A stretch of DNA of 64,000 nucleotides from an uncultured Aquimarina sp. (GTDB taxonomy: Bacteria; Bacteroidota; Bacteroidia; Flavobacteriales; Flavobacteriaceae), in contig CANMSO010000002.1 in the NCBI GenBank assembly GCA_947500545.1, positions 62,001 through 126,000 of the forward strand, read 5' to 3'. Below the pieces are notes generated by a model. The model was given only the letters and a program-made list of their open reading frames with translations, was not told where the DNA came from and did no database searches. Each line of letters starts with the position of its first letter. The stretch's first letter is position 1. Positions 1 to 8,711 of the stretch are shown here, in pieces. The position numbers and the translations under genes are program-made.

Positions 1-1
1 T

Positions 2-646
2 AGTGAAGAAAATCCGGCAATTATTTCTGTAGTAAACAATCCCAAATATGAAACATCGTATTCGCCTGTGATTGCAACTATTATTCACACCATTACCAAA
101 CAAATGAGCGTGCGAAATTCTAAGCCTTCATTTTTGTTGATGGAAGAAGCACCTACAATTCGCCTTTTGAATATGCATCGAATTCCAGCAACCTTAAGAA
201 GCTATGACATAGCAACAATCTATGTAATGCAGGACAAAATTCAGAATGATATGATGTATGGGGACAAGGCGAGTAAAGCCATTTTAAGTAATCTGTCCTA
301 TCAGTTTTTCGGTAAAGTCAATGACCCGGACACGGCAAAGTATTACGAACGCTTTTTTGAAATTATTAAAGACCCTACGAAAAGTATAAGTAGAGGACAT
401 AATCTCGATTTTGATACACGGATTACAACAGGCGAAAAAGAAATTCCGAAAATCAGAGCTGATGTTTTCTTTAGACTAAAGCAGGGTGAATTTATAACCT
501 ATGCTGATGGGAAAGATAAGAAAGTGCAGTTTAAATTGCAGAGGATTGAACGAGAACTTCCTAATGAAACCAGGCAGTTTTCTCAAACAGATTTAGAAGC
601 TAATTTTGAGCGGGTTTATGATGAAGTTAAATCTATATTCAACTAG
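2..646 (+). CDS. VirD4/TraG-type conjugative coupling protein, C-terminal part
   Basis: The reading frame is open from the first bases of the window, so this is the last ~214 residues of a longer protein. Coupling ATPases of this kind bring the relaxase-DNA complex to the type IV secretion channel at the inner membrane. A Walker-B-like segment (SFLLMEEAPT) is followed by the conserved alpha/beta core seen near the end of VirD4/MobC proteins (ATIYVMQDKIQ, ILSNLSYQFFGKVND). The Walker A part is outside the window. It converges on the leftward tra operon with only 3 bases between stop codons. Confidence 0.8.
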   Translation, partial: SEENPAIISVVNNPKYETSYSPVIATIIHTITKQMSVRNSKPSFLLMEEAPTIRLLNMHRIPATLRSYDIATIYVMQDKIQNDMMYGDKASKAILSNLSYQFFGKVNDPDTAKYYERFFEIIKDPTKSISRGHNLDFDTRITTGEKEIPKIRADVFFRLKQGEFITYADGKDKKVQFKLQRIERELPNETRQFSQTDLEANFERVYDEVKSIFN

Positions 647-649
647 ATT

Positions 650-1012
650 TTAAAAAGGACCTTTCTCTCTCGGCTCTTTACTCGTTACCTTCCATTGGTC
701 ATTTTGTTTGACGAGCTTAAAGATACCCGACTTTCCATCAAAAGAAGTTTTATATTTTACCCAGACAATTTCACCTTCAGTAGCTTCATCCAAAATTTCA
801 ACCTTAATTTCTTTGTCAGACTTGGGTATCATATTTTGAACAGTTACCAAACTAGCAAATCCTTTTGAGGTTGTATGCTTTTTCAAGACTGATTCATCTT
901 TTGAGAAAAAACTTTCTGCAACAATTTTTGCTGTTTCCGAAGGTGTTGAATTCGTTTTTTCGGTACAGGAAATGAATAAAAGTACAAGTGCGCAAATGAC
1001 TAATTTTTTCAT
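650..1012 (-). CDS. Small lipoprotein at the end of the tra operon
   Basis: A 120-residue protein with a lipoprotein signal (hydrophobic stretch ending in FISC, lipidated Cys about residue 16). The mature part ends in a segment of the form GIFKLVKQNDQWKVTS, which resembles the last strand of DUF4878/NTF2-like lipoproteins. It starts 7 bases after traN and is the last gene of the leftward transfer operon. A small lipoprotein in this place could serve entry exclusion or channel assembly in the envelope, but that is inference. No catalytic residues are visible. Confidence 0.6.
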   Translation of the reverse strand: MKKLVICALVLLFISCTEKTNSTPSETAKIVAESFFSKDESVLKKHTTSKGFASLVTVQNMIPKSDKEIKVEILDEATEGEIVWVKYKTSFDGKSGIFKLVKQNDQWKVTSKEPREKGPF

Positions 1013-1019
1013 AATAGTA

Positions 1020-1850
1020 TTAATTTGGGTTATTGATATATCTATGCGCTATTTTAAGTTCAATATTTCGTTCGCCGTTTCTCTCGTTCAATTCTAAAAT
1101 TGCCCTACGGTCATTGGATAATGAGAATTTAGGCATCACATAAACCAATCGTACCATTTTCCCTTCTGTAATTTTTAAAGGTAAATGTTGTTTGTAAATA
1201 GGTTTTTGATACAAACGCTGTAAAGATTTCTTTTTTCCTTTTTGTCGAGTTTCAATAGAAAGGTTCAAGAAATTCATATCGTAATCCAACGTGGAATTAT
1301 TCTCAATCTGGATAACGAAATAGAGTTCTTCTTTATCAAAAACAATATTCTCAATACTCAAAACGATACTTTCATTTCGCTTCTTAATTCGACCTATACG
1401 CTGGTTTCTGTTGAGAAGATAAGAGCAGAATTCTTGATAATAATACGTTCTGTTGTCTATGCTTTTTTCAGAAGTTTCAGCCTTAATCGAATCGGTTACG
1501 ATTGGCTTTTCATTCCCAATACTATTCGATAATGGGATAAAATAATTGAGCTTTGACAGCTGCTTTTTATACCTTACAATATACGAAAAAATTGAACCAT
1601 TTCTATTGACTACCAGTAGATTACTTTCCTTCCCAGGCTTCGCCTGTAACAGTCCAAAATATTGTTCTTTTTCACGATTGTAGGTAAAGACAAAATTATC
1701 CGAACCGGTTATGCCTTGTCGTATGGGTTCTGGAAAAAATAGAGCGACATTTTTAGTGTCGTTTGCATAAATGGTATCGAGGACTGAATTTGTCTGCGCT
1801 TTCGCGAAAGCGGAAATCAATAGAGTCATTATTAAAATAGTTGCTTTCAT
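1020..1850 (-). CDS. traN: Conjugative transposon protein TraN (DUF4138, VirB9-like)
   Basis: A 276-residue exported protein with an N-terminal signal peptide ending near AKAQ. The next strand-rich part (DTIYANDTKNVALFFPEPIRQGITGSDN) is the typical start of the DUF4138/TraN family, the VirB9-like outer part of the Bacteroidota type IV secretion channel. Length fits the family. Its start overlaps the traM stop by 4 bases (ATGA), so the two are probably translationally coupled. It should act with TraM in the envelope-spanning core complex. Confidence 0.85.
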   Translation of the reverse strand: MKATILIMTLLISAFAKAQTNSVLDTIYANDTKNVALFFPEPIRQGITGSDNFVFTYNREKEQYFGLLQAKPGKESNLLVVNRNGSIFSYIVRYKKQLSKLNYFIPLSNSIGNEKPIVTDSIKAETSEKSIDNRTYYYQEFCSYLLNRNQRIGRIKKRNESIVLSIENIVFDKEELYFVIQIENNSTLDYDMNFLNLSIETRQKGKKKSLQRLYQKPIYKQHLPLKITEGKMVRLVYVMPKFSLSNDRRAILELNERNGERNIELKIAHRYINNPN

Positions 1851-2779
1851 AATTTTGGCTTTAGGATTAATCTGTAATTGTTCAATACAGTTACTTTTAC
1901 TCTTCGGTTAGAGCGGCGAAATACTTGTGTAAGTCCGCCCACTTGTGGAACACTAGGGATATTAATATCACCAATGACATCATCTAGTACTTCTCTCGTT
2001 GCTTCCGCTCTAAAATTATTCTCGACATAAATACCTTCGCTTCCATCTTGCAAATCAAATGCTTTAAGCTTTGTAGGATGATGATTGATATTTTCAATTT
2101 CAATAAGTGCACGATTGGGCTGAAAACTAATAAACCCAAAAACTGGCGTATTCTTTGGCATCAACCTACCATTAATAGTTGCCGATTGAGTAAGACGCAT
2201 CCTTAATCTCGTATTCGCAGTTACGATTTGGTCGCCATCGACGATAACATTAATACTTTTATCTGTATCGCCAATAATCGAAAATTCATTGGGTTTAGGC
2301 GAGGCTGCAAAGAACAATTGATGTTCGAGTCCTAATTCTTTAACTTCAATTTTTTGTTCCCGTTTTATTTCGGCTGAATCAATTTGCTGAGTATTCTTTT
2401 GGGCGATTTTCCTTTGTCCAAAGTTTTGATATCGTTTTTCAGAATATTGGATTTTACCAGCTTCGTAAATACTATCTACAATGCGTTCTTTTTCTCGTTC
2501 CGGAAGGTCTGGGTCATAGAAGCCCAAAGAATCGATTAGTTTTTCGTCATAGATACTAGGGGCATTATTTTCACGCACTTCTTTTAAATCATTAATGGCA
2601 TCTAGTTTAGAATCGTACTCTTTTTGGTTTTCATCCAAATCCGGTACTAAGGTTTGTTCAAGATTTTCGTTTTCATTATCATCATCACCCATTACTAACA
2701 TTGAATAGGAAATTAGGAATATGAAAATCACAGCCAAAACAGCTGCAAAGACTATTTTATTTTTTTCAACTTTCATCAT
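1847..2779 (-). CDS. traM: Conjugative transposon protein TraM (VirB10-like)
   Basis: 310 residues: a short cytoplasmic start, one membrane segment (about residues 9-30), an acidic and charged linker to about residue 155, and a C-terminal beta-rich domain with the VirB10-like pattern (ITANTRLRMRL, INGRLMPKNTPVFG). Such proteins span the periplasm and link inner and outer parts of the channel. The start overlaps the end of traK by 14 bases. The second codon is also Met, so the start could be 3 bases later. Confidence 0.87.
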   Translation of the reverse strand: MMKVEKNKIVFAAVLAVIFIFLISYSMLVMGDDDNENENLEQTLVPDLDENQKEYDSKLDAINDLKEVRENNAPSIYDEKLIDSLGFYDPDLPEREKERIVDSIYEAGKIQYSEKRYQNFGQRKIAQKNTQQIDSAEIKREQKIEVKELGLEHQLFFAASPKPNEFSIIGDTDKSINVIVDGDQIVTANTRLRMRLTQSATINGRLMPKNTPVFGFISFQPNRALIEIENINHHPTKLKAFDLQDGSEGIYVENNFRAEATREVLDDVIGDINIPSVPQVGGLTQVFRRSNRRVKVTVLNNYRLILKPKL

Positions 2780-3386
2780 TCAGTTTTTTTAATGTGTTCT
2801 CGAAATAGTTCGTAATCAACAATCCGTGTGGATTGTTTGGAAAGTTTCTATCGACCGGAATTAGGTTTCCACTAGAAACAAGTTCGTACGTATCTATTAT
2901 TGAACCTCGATTTATTTCAAAAACGGTTACCGTTCTAAAGACATACGTTTCATTTTGTTCTTCGATTTGTGAGTCAATGCTCAATACTTTCTGCACAAGT
3001 GAATATTGCAACAATCGGTTATAGACACCATCCGCTTTTTTCTGGCGATACAAGTTGTCCACAGAGCTATTACCTAGCCACAGTGCTTTTTCGAGATTCC
3101 GCTCATAATTACTGGCATCGATATTATAGAAGTAGTTATGAAATAGGTCTAAATGTGCCAAAGCTTCAACTCGAAAATTTTCTTTTTGTGTAACGAGCTT
3201 CAACGGAATAATACTGCCATCGGTATTAATAGCAAAGGCACTATTGAGCGCTTTCTTATTGGTTTTAAAAGCTATCCAAAGTGAAAAGGTACTGGATAGC
3301 ATTGCAAAAATGACAACTGCCAACACGATAAACCGGTTCAATTTTAAGACTTTATAGATGTTTTTATAAGGTGTTTTCATTTTCAT
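2766..3386 (-). CDS. traK: Conjugative transposon protein TraK (VirB8-like)
   Basis: 206 residues, with one N-terminal membrane segment (about residues 18-38) followed by a periplasmic NTF2-like VirB8 domain. Recognisable pieces are FRVEALAHLDLFHNYFYNID and the Asn-rich end NNPHGLLITNYFENTL. TraK/VirB8 proteins form a periplasmic assembly ring of the conjugation channel. It lies 5 bases after traJ. A separate traL, which often follows in Bacteroides elements, is not seen. Confidence 0.87.
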   Translation of the reverse strand: MKMKTPYKNIYKVLKLNRFIVLAVVIFAMLSSTFSLWIAFKTNKKALNSAFAINTDGSIIPLKLVTQKENFRVEALAHLDLFHNYFYNIDASNYERNLEKALWLGNSSVDNLYRQKKADGVYNRLLQYSLVQKVLSIDSQIEEQNETYVFRTVTVFEINRGSIIDTYELVSSGNLIPVDRNFPNNPHGLLITNYFENTLKKLNDES

Positions 3387-3391
3387 TGGAA

Positions 3392-4216
3392 TTAGCTAGT
3401 AAATAATCTGAGCGTGAAAGATGTAGCGCGTTTGTATAATTTGAATTTCAGGAAGACAATAAAACCTACCGAACCCAATTGAACGACTGGTGCAAAAAAG
3501 CCCTGACCAACATCCGTCCCAAAAAGGTTTGTCCAAAAATTAGTATTGATTTCAGTATAGAGTGCATTTACAAATACATTGACCAAAAAGAAGGCTGGCA
3601 CCAACATATAAACCGCAGCATACAATTTGAAAAATGTATAAGCAAGTGAACGGAATTTTTCAAAAACTGCCAGACTTATAACCAACGGGAAGAAGGCTTG
3701 CATTATACCCAATAAGAAATAGCGTTCTGCAAGGAATAGCGGGTATATGAACAAATCCAAAATCCAAAGAAAAAGGCTAATGATAAATGCAAATATTTTG
3801 AATCCGTAAAGTGGTGTGACCAAGGCTTCATATAAGAGGGTCATTGCAGCTTGCGCTACCTCGATGATACTTACATCTTCCTCAATGGGAATGTCCTGCA
3901 TCTGCAAAGGCAATAAGGCAGGTGCTGTACCGCGATATTGCGCTTCAATAGAAACCAATATACTATCAAAGAAACCGAGTACTTGTGTCGAGAATATGAC
4001 CAGAAGAACAACAGCAAAATTCTTTGTGAGTTCCCCAGGACTCAAACCCCAAGTATAACCGTCCTTGTCTGCAATTCCTTCATTGTATTTTTTAAGGATG
4101 TTAATTAGGAAAAACAGAACGGCGAGCGTTTTCATTCCAGCAATAGTGTATTGCGAAAAGTCACTGGCCTGTATCGTCTGAAAGACGGCATCCACATATT
4201 CAAGCCCAAAACTCAT
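3392..4216 (-). CDS. traJ: Conjugative transposon protein TraJ (VirB6-like membrane protein)
   Basis: 274 residues with several long hydrophobic segments (about residues 25-45, 70-88, 140-165, 170-215, 235-258), as in VirB6/TraJ polytopic inner-membrane proteins that form the base of the conjugation channel. The Gly/Trp-rich loop before the second segment (YTWGLSPGELTKNFAVVLLV) is typical for TraJ. Its ATG overlaps the traI stop by one base (TAATG), a sign of coupled translation. Confidence 0.85.
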   Translation of the reverse strand: MSFGLEYVDAVFQTIQASDFSQYTIAGMKTLAVLFFLINILKKYNEGIADKDGYTWGLSPGELTKNFAVVLLVIFSTQVLGFFDSILVSIEAQYRGTAPALLPLQMQDIPIEEDVSIIEVAQAAMTLLYEALVTPLYGFKIFAFIISLFLWILDLFIYPLFLAERYFLLGIMQAFFPLVISLAVFEKFRSLAYTFFKLYAAVYMLVPAFFLVNVFVNALYTEINTNFWTNLFGTDVGQGFFAPVVQLGSVGFIVFLKFKLYKRATSFTLRLFTS

Positions 4217-4791
4217 TAGTAATTTGTTTCGCGATTATTGACTTTGTCTTGCATTTTTCTGAAGGAAATGATATCACGATAGCGTTTCGTTTTTGTCTTG
4301 ATATTGGAAACCATTTCTTTTGATTCTAGTTCTTTTTGCTTTAAAACTTCTGCTCGTTCGGCATCGGACATTTTTAGATTATCGCTTGATAATATTTCAC
4401 CCATAAATTCAACCGTATCTAATGAGTTTTGAACTATGGCATCAAATGATTGTGCAATCCGTGTAACTTCCTCTGGCTTTATGTAAGGTGAGTTCAGAAT
4501 GTCTTGCAAATCATTTTGCATTACATTGATAAGGTGTTGATTGTTTTGTGCAATTTCCTCGACCGCTCTAAGTTGTTGGACAACACTAGAAACTTTCTCT
4601 ATGGCTTCTTTTGCGTCCTTTAGGAATTTCACGGACTTAATCATTTGAGCAGTCTGTTTACCAGACTCTACCAGTTGTTTTACCAAACTGATAAAATTGG
4701 TGTTGTCATAAGTTGGCATTCCCTGGCACGCAGCGCGTGCAGGCATTAAAAAAGTGAATGCGATTACGATAATTAAGATTTTTGTCTTCAT
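4216..4791 (-). CDS. traI: Conjugative transposon protein TraI (DUF4141, VirB5-like)
   Basis: 191 residues with a signal peptide (cleavage near residue 20) and then mostly helical, coiled-coil-like sequence containing several Gln-rich heptad-like stretches (VVQQLRAVEEIAQNNQHLINVMQNDL, residues about 70-96). This is the pattern of DUF4141/TraI, a periplasmic VirB5-like component. It sits between traG and traJ, the usual order in Bacteroidota elements. Confidence 0.8.
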   Translation of the reverse strand: MKTKILIIVIAFTFLMPARAACQGMPTYDNTNFISLVKQLVESGKQTAQMIKSVKFLKDAKEAIEKVSSVVQQLRAVEEIAQNNQHLINVMQNDLQDILNSPYIKPEEVTRIAQSFDAIVQNSLDTVEFMGEILSSDNLKMSDAERAEVLKQKELESKEMVSNIKTKTKRYRDIISFRKMQDKVNNRETNY

Positions 4792-4795
4792 AGTA

Positions 4796-7198
4796 CTATA
4801 TTTTAGATGTGAATTCTTTTATGGCTTGTTCCATATCGTTTGTCCTTTCATAAATCCGCATTATGCGGTCGTTTTCTTGTCCATCGGTCAAATAAGCTGC
4901 ATACACCTCTTTGGGAACTTCAAGACGGAAAATGTTACTTTCCTTTCCTATTTTGATAAACATTTCGGTGTACTTTCGTGGTCCGGAAAGGTTGTTTTTG
5001 ATGGACTTTAATTGGTTTAAGTCGTGGCTAGATAGATTGAGCCGTTTAACCAATTCGTCATAGCCTTTTTCATTATTTAGGCTGTAAATGACTTGAGTGT
5101 TTTCGAGTATGCTCGCAGAAGTCGAGTTATTCGGAAGCTGATTGATGGATTGCAAAATAATCCCAATCGCACCATTTTGTTTACGGATAGCCTGGTAATA
5201 GAATTCGACACTTTCCAGTACGTTGTCAAACTTCAGTTGTTTTGCAAATTCATCAAAAAGGATGATGCCTTTTTCAGCTCTGTTTTTCCAAATTGTTCTT
5301 TGGATGGCTGACTTTATTAGTTTCAACATTACGGATAGAATTTCCTTGTTGTCCTTTACTTCATCTAGTTCAAAAACTATTAATCGTTTGTCTTCGATTT
5401 TATAGGTCTGGTCTTCGCTGACTTCAAAAAGGAAGCTATATAGACCATCGCCGACATATTCGGACATTACGTGCAAGAAGCTCGTGACATTGAAGTAGTC
5501 GGGATGGATTTTTAGTGTGTTCAGAAGGTCTTTCTGATTCCTTTCTATAAAACTGTAAAAGCCATCCAAAGAGTGGTCTTTTGAAGTACTATCATAATAA
5601 TGGCGTAAAATCTTCTTTACGGAAACTGATTGTGCTTTCGTAACTTTTAAATCTGAAGCGAACAGCTCAAACAGGAAAACCGATAAGTCTTCCAATCGTT
5701 CCGGTGTGAGGTCGTTTACATCACTTATATAAAATGGATTAATTCCAAGATTCTTTCCGCTTTCATAGCGAAGCACCGTATATTTTTCTGGATAGAGTTT
5801 GGCGAATTTGGTGTACGAACCACCCAAATCGATAATGACCAAACGCACACCACTTTCAAAATATTGGCGCAAAATGTTATTGGCCAAAAAGGACTTTCCT
5901 TCGCCAGTAGGTGCAAAAATGGCAAAGTTTCGCGCCTTGATACGCTTCTTCTTTTCATCCCAAACATCTTTTAAAACAGGTACATTGTGTTCCCTGTCAT
6001 TAAAGATGATTCCAGTAGCATCAGAATTGTAATTGGTGTTATTGATAAACAGGCATAAAGCGTGTTTTAAATCCGTTACATACAAGTCATTATTCGAAAA
6101 GTTGGAAGAGAAACAGCAGTAACTATTCAGTATATAATTCTTCCGTTCTTCGCCCCTTGGATAGTATGGAATGATATCCAGTTCTTTGAATTCGGTTTTA
6201 ATCTTTGAAGCTATTTTGTTTAGCTCTCGGGCTTCCCGAGCCCAATAGATAATGTTTAAATGACCACGAATAATACGTGCATTATCATCGGCATTAATTT
6301 GGCCCAAAATGTGTTGGATTTTACCAAGTACCACTTTATTCTGCGAACCGAAATTTGAACTTTTATTTAGCTCTTCGACTTTCTTATCTAGTAGCTTGCG
6401 CCATTTTTGTTTGTCATCTAGATACAGGATTTGATTAACAATGTGGTTTTCGTTTAGCGTAAGCCCTAGGCCATCAATAAACCCTTGATGAAATACAAAA
6501 TCGTCAGAAGTGAATTTCTCATTGGTCTTGCTACTCTGTACACTTTCGCCAAAGCACAGTTCGCTATTAATGGCTAGGGCATCAAAATGGTTCTCGCCTA
6601 TATTGACGCTTTTTTTATCTAATATGATGTCGGTATCAAAGCCTTCGTTGAAGCCGTTGAAATAGCCATTTGTGAGTTGCTGAATTTCTTTCGCGTTGAG
6701 CGAAGAAAAGGTCATCTTTCGGCTGTTATTTATAAAGGAAACCGAATCGCTAACCGAGCCGATAAAACTGTTTACGGTATCATCTAGCTTTTGAACAATA
6801 TCTTTGGAAACTTTTCTGAAGGGATTGACATATTTTGGATTATTTAATGCTTTATTCTTGGTCAGTATAAAGAATAAAAAGCACCGATGTTCCATATACT
6901 CACGACCCTTAAAATGTTCGTGAGTGGCTTTTTCTAAAAATGTTTTGTTTGATAGTTGTTCTGAAGTGTATGACTTTTTGAGATAAACATCTTGCTTATG
7001 TACTACTGTACCAACAGGCAATGATTTCAAAGCTTGAAACCAAGCGCCGTGTATATCCTCAAAATCCTTTTCGGACAACGAATAGATTTCTGGAAGTGTA
7101 CCTTCATAGCATAAGGCCACATTGCCATTATTGGCAAAAATGATATTGTCCTGAATATCTGTAATGGGTCTATATTCTGATAGGTTAATCTTATTCAT
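4796..7198 (-). CDS. traG: Conjugation ATPase TraG (VirB4 family)
   Basis: 800 residues, the full length expected for a VirB4-type ATPase that powers assembly of and transfer through the conjugation channel at the inner membrane. The C-terminal half has the Walker A motif PTGEGKSF, the downstream GGSYTKFAKLYP segment typical of TraG/VirB4, and the Walker B motif ILFDEFAKQL. A later Arg/Gln-rich part (AIRKQNGAIGIILQSINQL) matches the family. The start overlaps the traF stop by 8 bases. Confidence 0.93.
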   Translation of the reverse strand: MNKINLSEYRPITDIQDNIIFANNGNVALCYEGTLPEIYSLSEKDFEDIHGAWFQALKSLPVGTVVHKQDVYLKKSYTSEQLSNKTFLEKATHEHFKGREYMEHRCFLFFILTKNKALNNPKYVNPFRKVSKDIVQKLDDTVNSFIGSVSDSVSFINNSRKMTFSSLNAKEIQQLTNGYFNGFNEGFDTDIILDKKSVNIGENHFDALAINSELCFGESVQSSKTNEKFTSDDFVFHQGFIDGLGLTLNENHIVNQILYLDDKQKWRKLLDKKVEELNKSSNFGSQNKVVLGKIQHILGQINADDNARIIRGHLNIIYWAREARELNKIASKIKTEFKELDIIPYYPRGEERKNYILNSYCCFSSNFSNNDLYVTDLKHALCLFINNTNYNSDATGIIFNDREHNVPVLKDVWDEKKKRIKARNFAIFAPTGEGKSFLANNILRQYFESGVRLVIIDLGGSYTKFAKLYPEKYTVLRYESGKNLGINPFYISDVNDLTPERLEDLSVFLFELFASDLKVTKAQSVSVKKILRHYYDSTSKDHSLDGFYSFIERNQKDLLNTLKIHPDYFNVTSFLHVMSEYVGDGLYSFLFEVSEDQTYKIEDKRLIVFELDEVKDNKEILSVMLKLIKSAIQRTIWKNRAEKGIILFDEFAKQLKFDNVLESVEFYYQAIRKQNGAIGIILQSINQLPNNSTSASILENTQVIYSLNNEKGYDELVKRLNLSSHDLNQLKSIKNNLSGPRKYTEMFIKIGKESNIFRLEVPKEVYAAYLTDGQENDRIMRIYERTNDMEQAIKEFTSKI

Positions 7199-7469
7199 AA
7201 TTGAAGCCAGAGTTTCTTTTGTTACTTATTATTCTAGGGAAGACTTTTGCCATCTGAAATAGTTGTGAGTTGTGCGCTATTCTTGTCAAGGCAACGTATA
7301 AAGCAGCGTTGAAAACCAGTATGCCAATAATCATCACAAAGCTGAAAGAGAAAATGATGATTAATAGCGAAGCAAGAATGGAAACCATCATTAAGGCAAA
7401 CAGGGAAATAGGCAGTCCAAAAATGACTGCCCTTTTTCTAATGTTTTTATAGACCTCGAATTTCTTCAT
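7191..7469 (-). CDS. traF: Conjugative transposon protein TraF (DUF4133, VirB3-like)
   Basis: A 92-residue protein with two adjacent membrane segments (about residues 15-60) and charged ends, the form of DUF4133/TraF, the VirB3-like inner-membrane partner of the VirB4 ATPase. It overlaps traG and follows traE, which is the standard order. A short hairpin lies between it and traE. Confidence 0.82.
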   Translation of the reverse strand: MKKFEVYKNIRKRAVIFGLPISLFALMMVSILASLLIIIFSFSFVMIIGILVFNAALYVALTRIAHNSQLFQMAKVFPRIISNKRNSGFNYE

Positions 7470-7487
7470 AAAGTTTAGTAATCAAAT

Positions 7488-7500
7488 CCCACTTAGTGGG
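7488..7500 (-). promoter_or_regulatory. Short hairpin between traE and traF
   Basis: A perfect 5-base stem with a 3-base loop (CCCAC-TTA-GTGGG on the plus strand) begins directly after the traE stop codon. No T-run follows in the direction of transcription, so it is unlikely to be a strong terminator. It may protect or process the mRNA between the small traE part and the long rest of the operon. Confidence 0.35.
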
Positions 7501-7788
7501 TTATACTACGATGCCTATTAAGTATGTAAAGATTCCGACTACAGCGCCGGCAATCAAAACGAACACGAGTACTCTGGTAATCCCTTTTTTAAGGTCTGCG
7601 TTTTCCCCAAAGAAATGTCCTGCATTAAATAGGAAACCAACCAGAAAGATGACACCTAAAAGGATTGGAAAAATGGTTCGGATGGTATCGCCTACATCAT
7701 TAACTGAATCTTCAATGCCACCAATTTGAGCAAAAAGTGAAGTGGATAAAAGCGAAAGAATGGATGCTAAATAGTGTGATTTTTTCAT
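7501..7788 (-). CDS. traE: Conjugative transposon protein TraE (DUF4134, VirB2/pilin-like)
   Basis: A 95-residue secreted or membrane protein: signal peptide ending near SLFAQ, then two hydrophobic segments (about residues 38-57 and 70-93) separated by a short charged loop. This is the DUF4134/TraE family, thought to be the pilin-like VirB2 part. It is the first gene of the leftward tra operon. The region upstream to 7977 is AT-rich and shared with the divergent amidase gene. Confidence 0.82.
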   Translation of the reverse strand: MKKSHYLASILSLLSTSLFAQIGGIEDSVNDVGDTIRTIFPILLGVIFLVGFLFNAGHFFGENADLKKGITRVLVFVLIAGAVVGIFTYLIGIVV

Positions 7789-7815
7789 AACGTAACGGAT
7801 TAAATTTTCGAGTTA

Positions 7816-7845
7816 TTTTTGTTATGAGAAATTTACATATATTTG
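7816..7845 (+). promoter_or_regulatory. Possible Bacteroidota-type promoter for the amidase gene
   Basis: TTTTTG at 7816-7821 and TATATTTG at 7838-7845 match the -33 TTTG and -7 TAnnTTTG elements with 16 bases between them, slightly short. The start codon of the amidase gene lies about 130 bases downstream, giving a long leader. Confidence 0.35.
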
Positions 7846-7977
7846 ACTATAAATAACTGAAAATCAAATATTTGTGAATAAAATATTATTTGAAATCAAT
7901 TGAATTTAATTGTTATTATTTGATGTCAAATGCTATGAATTTTTGAAGTGAAGTTGTTGATAACCTGAAAATTGAAA

Positions 7978-8637
7978 ATGAAAAAAGTGCTCAAAAACGT
8001 CAGTTTTGTCTTTTTGCTTCTGAAAATGTGCATCATTTTTGGACAAGAATCGAGTACTCAAAAACGAATTTTAATTGATGTTGGTCACGGTGGAAAAGAT
8101 TCTGGTGCAATAGGCATAAATGGAATTCAAGAAAAGGATGTTACACTCAATATTGCAAATGCCATTTTGAAGCTAAATAAAGAATTAGATACCCCTTTGG
8201 ATATTTATTTGACCAGGTACACCGACACACTAATTTCTTTATCGGATAGGTCGAATCTGTCCAAAGCTCTAAAAGCAGATTTGTTTATTTCCTTGCATTG
8301 TAATCATTCGGATAATGCAAATGCTAGAGGTGTTGAAGTTTATGTGGGGGATAAACAATCTAAGTATCTAGATGAATCTACTTGGTTGGCTTTTCAACTG
8401 CAAACTACTCTTAATAAAAGGTTAGGCTTTGAAAGCCGAGGCGTGAAGTTTGCTAATTTTCAGGTGTTGCGGGAAACTATGGACTATTGTTCAGCTGTGC
8501 TTTTGGAATTGGGGTTTTTGAGTAATCAGGATGAAACAAGTTATTTTTTAAGGCCTGATTCTATAACCTCTTTGGCACTTGTGATTTGGGAATGTTTAAT
8601 CGAAAATATTAAGAGTTATGAAAGAATTGGGGATTGA
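7978..8637 (+). CDS. Secreted N-acetylmuramoyl-L-alanine amidase (Amidase_3)
   Basis: About 219 residues with a signal peptide (residues 1-22) and a complete Amidase_3 domain. Zinc ligands and catalytic residues are visible: His37 in DVGHGGKDSGA, Glu52 in GIQEKD, His107 in FISLHCNHS, and the late Glu in LLELGFLSN. It should cut the peptide from peptidoglycan in the periplasm. Standing next to and divergent from the tra operon, it probably opens the wall for the conjugation channel, the job often done by a VirB1-type transglycosylase. A TTG start 6 bases earlier is possible; the ATG was preferred. Confidence 0.88.
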   Translation: MKKVLKNVSFVFLLLKMCIIFGQESSTQKRILIDVGHGGKDSGAIGINGIQEKDVTLNIANAILKLNKELDTPLDIYLTRYTDTLISLSDRSNLSKALKADLFISLHCNHSDNANARGVEVYVGDKQSKYLDESTWLAFQLQTTLNKRLGFESRGVKFANFQVLRETMDYCSAVLLELGFLSNQDETSYFLRPDSITSLALVIWECLIENIKSYERIGD

Positions 8638-8711
8638 GGTGGTAAAGTGTTTGAGAAAGTTGGTTTTGGCTTTGATTCATTCACTAAATAAACCCAAGAT
8701 AGAAAATTAAT

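Noticed and set aside
1242..1532. 96-residue frame on the plus strand inside traN
   Set aside because: Antisense to a well-supported gene and without protein-like features.
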